Shown: positions 29,387 through 38,100 of the stretch, piece by piece
Numbering within the stretch: position 1 is the stretch's first letter
Layout of the letters: each line of letters begins with the position of its first letter
NCBI GenBank assembly: GCA_036971475.1
Contig: JBAIZL010000004.1
Span: forward strand, 73,295,633-73,359,632
DNA from: Prosapia bicincta
Lineage: Eukaryota; Arthropoda; Insecta; Hemiptera; Cercopidae
Direction of reading: 5' to 3'
DNA length: 64,000 nucleotides
Translations under genes and position numbers: made by a program
Notes under the pieces: model-generated
Databases searched by the model: none
Seen by the model: the letters and a program-made list of their open reading frames with translations, nothing else
Told to the model about the DNA's origin: nothing

Positions 29387-29448
<62 letters not shown>

Positions 29449-32110
29449 AAGTTAATATATTACTATTGTAAGTAATTTTATCCACCATTAAGTGCAATAA
29501 TTTTACCTTGAGTGATGAGGCACCTTTCGGTCACTTGACCATTGTCGAATCACTGATTATTTTTCTGATGTACATGTTCGATCCGTGATGTTGGTACTCG
29601 GAGTGATTCGACAATGGTCAAGTGGCCGAAAGGTGCCTCATCACTCAAGGTAAAATTATTGCACTTAATGGTGGATAAAATTACTTACAATAGTTATATA
29701 TTAACTTCATAAAGTCAGTGCAACGGAAAAACAATGGATAACGAAAAATATCAAGAATATATATATATATACATGCTACTTAAACATACATTTTAAACAA
29801 GAAAAACTGATTATAAGTGTCACAAACGAGTAATAGTGGTTAGTATTTGAAAAATATTAACGTAACATAAACCTACAAAATCACACACAACTTTATAATA
29901 TTATGTTTATTTATAAAACAGAACAGTCTTATAAATACACTAAATACCTATACATAAGTATTTTTTTATAGTAACAAAGTATCAGGTTATGATTTGAAAT
30001 GGATAAGATGGTTGAAAAAACAATCAAGCTTTCTAACATAAGCTAAACACACAAAATAAGCACAGAATGAAAAAATGAATGCAATTTTTTCACTTAACCG
30101 GCCCGTCTCCGATCGGAGAATGGTTGGGCGCCAGTTGGTTGATGCCAGTTAGCATTTTTTCGGATATGTTGATATCTACCCCAGCGTTGTACAAGAGACT
30201 TAGTTGAGTATCGCAGCGTCAAGGTGACATATGTCAGATGTTTGTTTTAGTTTGGTTAAGATTGCCAACCATTTTGTGTCAGCAGTGTTAGTGAGAGTTT
30301 AGTTCATTTCCGTGGCTGTGAGTGACATGGTTCGCAACATGGAAAGTGTGCCTGAGACTTCTAAGGACTGTTTATTTAATACCAATGATGCAGTAGAGTG
30401 TACTAGGGACCCTACAAATGGGGCTTCTGAGTATGCTGAGTCTAAGGCAAGCGACGACAACCACCATGACAGTGACCTAGATCCAGCTACAGAGGAAGAT
30501 TATGTTCGCGAGGAACTGTCTGATTCCAATTTGGAAGAAGAAATAGATAAACCTTAATGGACACCTAGTATATTAGGCCTTCGCAACTTTCTGTTTACAA
30601 AGGAAAATAAATTTATCGTTCCATTTACAGGAGAAAATCTGTTTGCTGTTTCAAACTACTTCCTGATGACATGTTTTTAGATAATATTGTGAAAACTACT
30701 AATATTTATGCGTTGGATGTGTTTGATAAAACAAATCTCACACCATTGTCAAGAAAAAAAAACTGGAAAGAGTTGACAGTACCTAAACTGGAAAACACTC
30801 ATAGACTTATAAATTTTTACAGGATCGCAAAAATTTGTTTATAATTTTTATTAAATATTTTAAAAGCTAATTTGCAGTATTAATTTCACAAAACAATCTT
30901 TATTTATTATTTCAGTGATTATTATTTATTACAGTTACAAATGTTAATTACATACATAACATACAAAATAAAATACTGATAATCATATGAAACTCGCAAA
31001 TTGCTCCGTCATTAGAGACAAATGGCGGCCTAGTATTTTTTTCCATTTTCAAGGCTCAAAATTAATTGTTATTGTCATATTCTTTTATTTCTAAAGCATA
31101 ACCAACAGAATAATTTTTTTAAAATTTCAGCACCTTATGAAATTTACGCTAGAAGCCTTTCGCAGTGAACATGTTAAACAACTAGTTAGGATACACTAGA
31201 TAAACAAATATTTCCAATTTGTCTAAGTGAACTTATATTAAACAAATACTTTATAGGCAATTGTATTAGAATTTCATTTCACCGAATTTAGGGGTTTTTA
31301 AAATTTTAGGTTATGTTTCAATTTTTTCCAATTTTTAACCACTATTTCTGTACCTTAACAATTAATTTTTGCTTGCAAATATAAGTGTAATTCAACTTAT
31401 TAATAAAGTATTCAATTAGGGTAGGTTTGCTTAAAACAATACTAAAACACTCAAACTTATTTATATTGATGTTACACTTGCCTACAGTAGCACTTATTAA
31501 CACAACTAATACAAATATTATGATGCATCTTATATATGCACCTGCATTTGATGCATCAAATACATGACACATCTTAATGTAGCAACAAAGTATCTGTTGT
31601 AGGATAGGTTAGTTGATAAAAAAAATCACTCTAGGCATTTATTTTTTTGATCAACCTATTCTAACCATTTAGTTCTTACTATTTTCAATATAAAGTAATA
31701 AGTATAAAAAATGTGACGATAAAACTACACAAGAAACCAAAATAAAAAACAAATGAAATTTTCATGTTTCTCCATTACCCGATGTAATACACTACAGTAA
31801 ATGAAGAAGTTTCAAGCAACTTGTTGAACTTTAGCACCAGTGATAGAATTTCTGTCAGCTAAAGTGATTTAATATACACAAAGCTTTAAAAGAGCAGTAT
31901 TGTAATATAGGTGTTTCCGAATGTAATTCTACTGGTTGCCAAGAGATATGGAAGTACATGACTTCATAACACCATACAGAACAAGGCATAGGGTTTCATG
32001 AAACTTGAATTGTTTAATAGCATTATCAACTTAATTGCTTTTATAAACAAATCCATCCTAACTGAATATAGCTATATTCAGTGATGGTTAGTACTGTAAT
32101 GTACTAACCA

Positions 32111-32185
<75 letters not shown>

Positions 32186-35100
32186 TACTGAGTTTTGTTG
32201 CTATGTACGTATAACATTCCCCAAAATTCATTCAAAAAGTACTGTGTTTATAATCTGAGGCTACATTTATATCCAGATATTTAAAGGCGGTTTTTAGCAC
32301 TAGGCCTATATACAGTTTCTGACATTTAAACGGAATGTATTGTTATTTTTTAATATAGTGTTTAATAACAAGTAAAAAAACAAAACTGAAAGTGGTGTAG
32401 AAATAGTAAACTTGTACAGTGATTTTAGTTACACTAATATGTTTCGTTGTAAAAAAAAAGTTTTTGTTTAGTTTCAACATATTCAGTGTAACAACCAGCT
32501 ATCTACCTTACTTTGCTACAATTATTTTTGTTATAAGCATACCTATTCAAACTTGTAAACTTTATAACACATTTTTAGCAATGTAGTATACAATAGTGTG
32601 ACAATTGCTGAAGAGCTTCTTGATAAAGAATTATGTTTCTAAGACAACAAATATTATTTATGGTTTTTAATATTTACAATTACTGCTGTTTGTGCTAGAA
32701 TGTTATTTTTTTAAAATTACATTCATAAAATAGTCAAAGTTGAAACAATCTTTGACAATTATTAACAAAAAAAAATGAATTTAAATGTTACAAGCCACAA
32801 ATATTTGGTCAAACTTGCATAAAAGCCTAAAATCTTACTTTACAAACACTTCCTTATCAATTTCATAATATTCAGAAGTTTCTGCACTATGTTTAGATAT
32901 ATTTACAAAGTATCTGGTTACAATTATTAGATCTGGATATAGCTGATTATAAATAAATAAATACAAAGTAATAAAGTTTTCCATATAAACTCACGCATTG
33001 CCAAATTGCTCCTATTTTCCTTCTTGCAACTGAAGTGATTTTGCCACATAAGTAAACAAAGCTAATACACTACCAAAGATAATTACTTAGCAAAGGTAAC
33101 TACTTAGCAAAGGTAATTACTTACCAAAGATAACTACTTAGCAAAGGTAATTGCTTACCAAAGGTACTACAGTATTACTCTGTTGTAATATGAATCATAT
33201 ATTTTTTTAAAACACCATTATTTGTATATAGTTTTAAGTTGTGTTGACAATAATTTTGTAAAACCATCAAATTGGACGATATCCACAAGAATTTTTTTTA
33301 AATTGAAGTAGGAAAGTTACTTTTTTTCAATTTAAAGTAGGGTACTAAATTCAGCGCGGATGTAGAAGTTGTGAATAGGCGCGGAGTGATACTTACACAG
33401 TGCTGCGCATAAGGTTGTACGCATTGTCCGTGGTACGTCACGCAACCTTACGTGTGTAGATATTTGAGAAACAACTTCTACAGTTAGGATAGATTGGTTT
33501 TAAATTTATAAAATACTGTATACCTATATTAAAATATACCGAAAAAGTGTAAAGTCAGGTTAGGTTTGGTTTTAATTTTATACATTGAAATTCAGTTGTA
33601 AAATCACGAAGCATTTGCATAACTCTGCGCCTATTCACAACTTCGCGTAATTTTTATACATATATTTAAATATACTTATAAAGTCTCCAGTTAGGATAGA
33701 TTTGGTTTTAAATTTATACAATACTGTATACCTATATTAAAATATACCTAAAAAGTGTCAAGTCAGGTTAGATTTGGTTTTAATTTTATACATTGAAATA
33801 CAGTTGTATCACGAAGCATTTGTATCACTCCGCGCCTATTCACAACTTCTACATCCGCGCTGAATTTTTTTCGCTACTTTAAATTGAAAAAAAAGTAACT
33901 TTCCGAGGTCAATTTAAAAAAAATTCTTGTAGATATCGTCCTATTTAACGATGTTAAACCATTTCCCAAAATATCGTATAGCGCCGGGCTTCTGCATTTT
34001 TACCACACTTTGTACTTAAAATATTGTAACTTTATGTATTGAAATCAAATTAGCTATTATATAGCTCATTTGTACATTAAGCTACAGAAGAAAGCTCTTT
34101 TCTTAAAATATAGGTTATGTTTACTCTTCATCCTATTAAATTTTAACTAACATTTCCTCACCAATGAATTTTAAATATTAAACTAAGTGATATTTAATTT
34201 GTCAAAATCTTTATCTAATCAACACAATTCTAATATATAGTTATATACAGTTTTCTATAGGAAACTTATTCACCAATACTTTTTTAGGTTACAATAAAAA
34301 TATTGGGAAAAAACCCAATTCCACAAATTCATGTACATTTTGATGACCATGTCATCATCAGAGGGTCTTATTACAAAATTACAATCTAGAATATAATAAT
34401 TTACAACTAGACTGACCTACAATAATTCACACTTGCTATACTATTATACTACACTGCTACATAGCTACAAAAAATCTATTAATGGCAGGTTTCGTTATAG
34501 ATAAAAAAAAAGTTATGATATTAAAAATCAATTTAAACTGCTATATATAAAGAAAGCTGATTTCATCAACTGCTTTTGCGGTAGGATATAGAATTCACAA
34601 ATACTACTTATTGTTCCAGAACTGACATCATGCTATAAAAGTGGGAAACCTTTTTTATATATTGTGTACAGTATTGTTACTGGGAATAATTTTTTGTTAC
34701 ATCATTTTATTGAAAATACTAACAAAGTATCTGGTTAGGATGGATTTGGTTACATAAAAGTTTAAACATTATTGATAAAATAAATCTGATAATGTTCAGG
34801 TAAAGAATGTTATAATAAACTATAATTTTCTATAACTAAGCCTATCCATGGCTACCAAAAGTACAAGCTACATTGCAGCTACTTTGTAAAAACCTTCACC
34901 TAATTGCCGTATTACATTGCTCTCTATAAAGAAATGTTCTGTTTATATAAATGTTCTGTATATAGTGAGGTTAATTGTTTTAGAGTTTAACCACTATTTT
35001 AAAAAAATTATTTAATAAATCTCATACGTAAAACTAAAATATAATTATAACAGAAAAAGTAGTACATTTTTAAAAATATAAAGAGAAAATCATGGCTGCA

Positions 35101-38100
35101 AGGAGTTTAGTCATTATACTCGTAAACTTGACTGTATGACAATTTGTAAACTTGATATTTATTAATATAACCAAGAACAAATAAATTTAGACCAAATGCC
35201 CAACGGGTTAACTTTTTTATAACCAAATGATTTCCAACCACATACAGTATTTTGTAGCTATATTCAAAGGATATAAAGCTACATACAAATCTATATAAGT
35301 TATAGTATAATATTACACATTAAACTATAAAACAATATTTCACTTAGTCAAAGTCAGACGATTGTATTTGTAAACTTTAACTAGCGTCTAAGACAATACT
35401 TGAAGTAAGATTATTAACCAGCAAGTGTTTTTTATCATTTCTTTCTTGTTTAGGTTGTATTTATTACTTAACATACAAGGAATGGAAAAAATGAGATCTG
35501 GCAAGCCCTTGAACAAGTATTACCTTGACCTTATCTATCTTGCATTATAGCAACAAAATATCTGGTTAGAAGAGGCTCAGTTACAAAAAAAGTTATTATA
35601 ATGTTTCTATTTCTAACCTGTTTCAATTTTTCCATGTGCATGTTACTAGACAATCAATTCTAAAGAATAAAATTATTCAAAAAGTCAGAATCAATAATGC
35701 TTCAATGTTGAAAAAAATAATCCAATATTTTGTTTTATTCCATCTTCAACTTGAGCTACTAGTTATAATAAAACACTAGAAATGTATTGATATGCTACGC
35801 TTGGATATAACAGCATTTACTTCTTTGTTTACTAAGGCTATTAATTTTGGGAGGTGTATCTCATTCCATTGTCAACTGATCTTTTGGTTTATTTTAGGTT
35901 ATGGAGAACGTTAGGATATTAGGTGATTTTTGAAAGAATTTTGGGGTTATGATGTCAAAAAGGGTATGTGAGGTATAACATAATTGGGTACTACATCTTC
36001 CCGAGTGCACGATCTTCAACAACGCGCATGCGCGTGACGTCACAGATGGAGGGTTAACTGCAGCACAGGGGGAAGTAGTATACTTCGTAGGTATACTTTA
36101 ATAAAGGTAAATATTAATGTTGAATAAAATTATTACCAAATCTATCCTGACTGGATACTTCATACGTATACTTTAATAAAGGTAGATATTAATGTTGAAT
36201 AAAATTATAATCAAATCTATCCTGACTGGATACTTCGTACGTATATTTTAATAAAAATAGATATTAATGTTGAATAAAATTATTACCAAATCTATCCTGA
36301 CTGGATACTTCGTACGTATATTTTAATAAAAATAGATATTAATGTTGAATAAAATTATTACCAAATCTATCCTGACTGGATACTTCGTACGTATATTTTA
36401 AGGTAGGTATAAAAGGAAGAAAACTCACTATGTAAAAATTAAATTTAACTTTGCTATTTTTATTCAAAAGACATTTATAAATTTTTTATAATACCTAACC
36501 TAAACTATCACAACAAATAAGATTCATTAAAACTAGAATGTTTCAAGAAAAAAATTAAAATGGAAATTCGGGATTTGAACCCGTAACTTACGATTACTAT
36601 GCCTGTACCTTAACCATTAGGCCACGGGTTTCTACTGTTATTCTTGATACAGTTTCTCTTATTACATTGTGGCTCATAGCTTCCCCTACATTCTCTCCCC
36701 TCTCAAGGAACCGAGTTGAAGATCCTGAACCAGTCAAAGTCTACTTAATTGGGTTGGGTAATAACATGTGATGAGTGTAGCTTGAAATGTTTGTAACCTT
36801 TTGATGATGCTGTGTTAGCAAAATGTACATCAAGGTTTTTTAAATAAATTGTAGTTAGAATTATTGCTGTTTATTAATTATATTTATGCTACTATGCTCT
36901 GTTAAAGTTTTTGGGTAGCATATTTTGAATTTTACAAGAAGATAACTACTGATCTACAATGTAAATGGTAATCTTCTTGTTCTGTGTGGTGATGAAAAAA
37001 TGTATCCACACAAAAATTCACTTTTGACCACTTTAATTATAAATGAGTTACCTTGAATTGCTAAAGTTTATTTATTTTTTTATCAAAATTAGACTAACTA
37101 GATTCCTTGTAGATATATTTTAAAAAATTTTACATATTGGCCTCTCAGTATCAAGTTTTTATTATTTTGTTGAAAGTAGTGTTTTTGTTTGTAGGAAAAT
37201 ATTCTTCAAAAATAAGTTACATAAGTACTGAACTGCATAGGTTAGGTTCAATTTTTTATAAAATGCAAAAAATGATATTTTCTGACTTCTCAAATAATTT
37301 GTACCATGTTTTGAATGTATTTTCAAATAATATTTGTTAAAAGCAAAATAATCAATGGTGGTGACTAATGGCACATGATGATTAAAACTATACATGTTAT
37401 AACAACATTAATTTTGTCTTTTTTAAAAATGTTTTTGGTTTATTTTTGTGGTCTTCTTAAAATTGTTTTGGGCATTAGCAGGTATAAATGTTTTTGCTAA
37501 TATTGATTATGTGTAGAATGTGAATAATTATTTTAAAAAAACTTTCCTTGACATGTTTTCTGTGATTGGTAGTTTGTCAAACAGTCAAACAAATTACATA
37601 GCACTGGGTATAACTGTAGTTACCGCACACACATGATACCGAATTGGAGTGCTAAACATGGGTATACTCACAGTAACCTGTTTAGTGGTAGAATAGTTAA
37701 GTATTGATGTCTCTCTGTTGGTGTCCGATATTGAATTATCACACAAAAGATAGAAGATATTTGATAGATATATTGACTATATTACAACACAATGCATGGT
37801 TTTATAAAGAGGCCTTAATTTTTCATATATTCCTGAGAACTTTCGACGATAATTGTGAGATTTAGCGGTAAAAAAATCACTGTGGAGCATTACGTTGTGC
37901 ATCGGTTGTGGAGTGATGTCACAACTATAGTTGATGTTTTAGCAATCTAAACTTTATGAATCAAAAACATGTCCTGAAGCTTTATTGATAACTATTATTT
38001 TTGTTATTGCCAGTAAAAATGATTTTTATATATCTATATTGAAATATACCTATGAAGTATCCGGTCAGGATGGATTTGGTTCTAATTTTATACATTGAAC

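Larger units (their letters stand above)
29446..29745. repeat. Inverted pair of PLE terminal repeats (family B)
   Basis: The left copy (minus, about 29446-29556) and right copy (plus, about 29600-29745) end in ACTTCATAAAGTCAGTGCAA and CGGAAAAACAATGG. Both carry well-paired hammerhead-like motifs. Confidence 0.87.

Noticed and set aside
30098..31176. Complete piggyBac element bounded by TTAA at 31173
   Set aside because: The sequence before that TTAA does not match the left end CCGGCCCGTC, so the right end stays unknown.
36562..36633. Functional tRNA-Arg gene
   Set aside because: Acceptor strands and anticodon stem do not pair; only A/B boxes and the T-stem survive.
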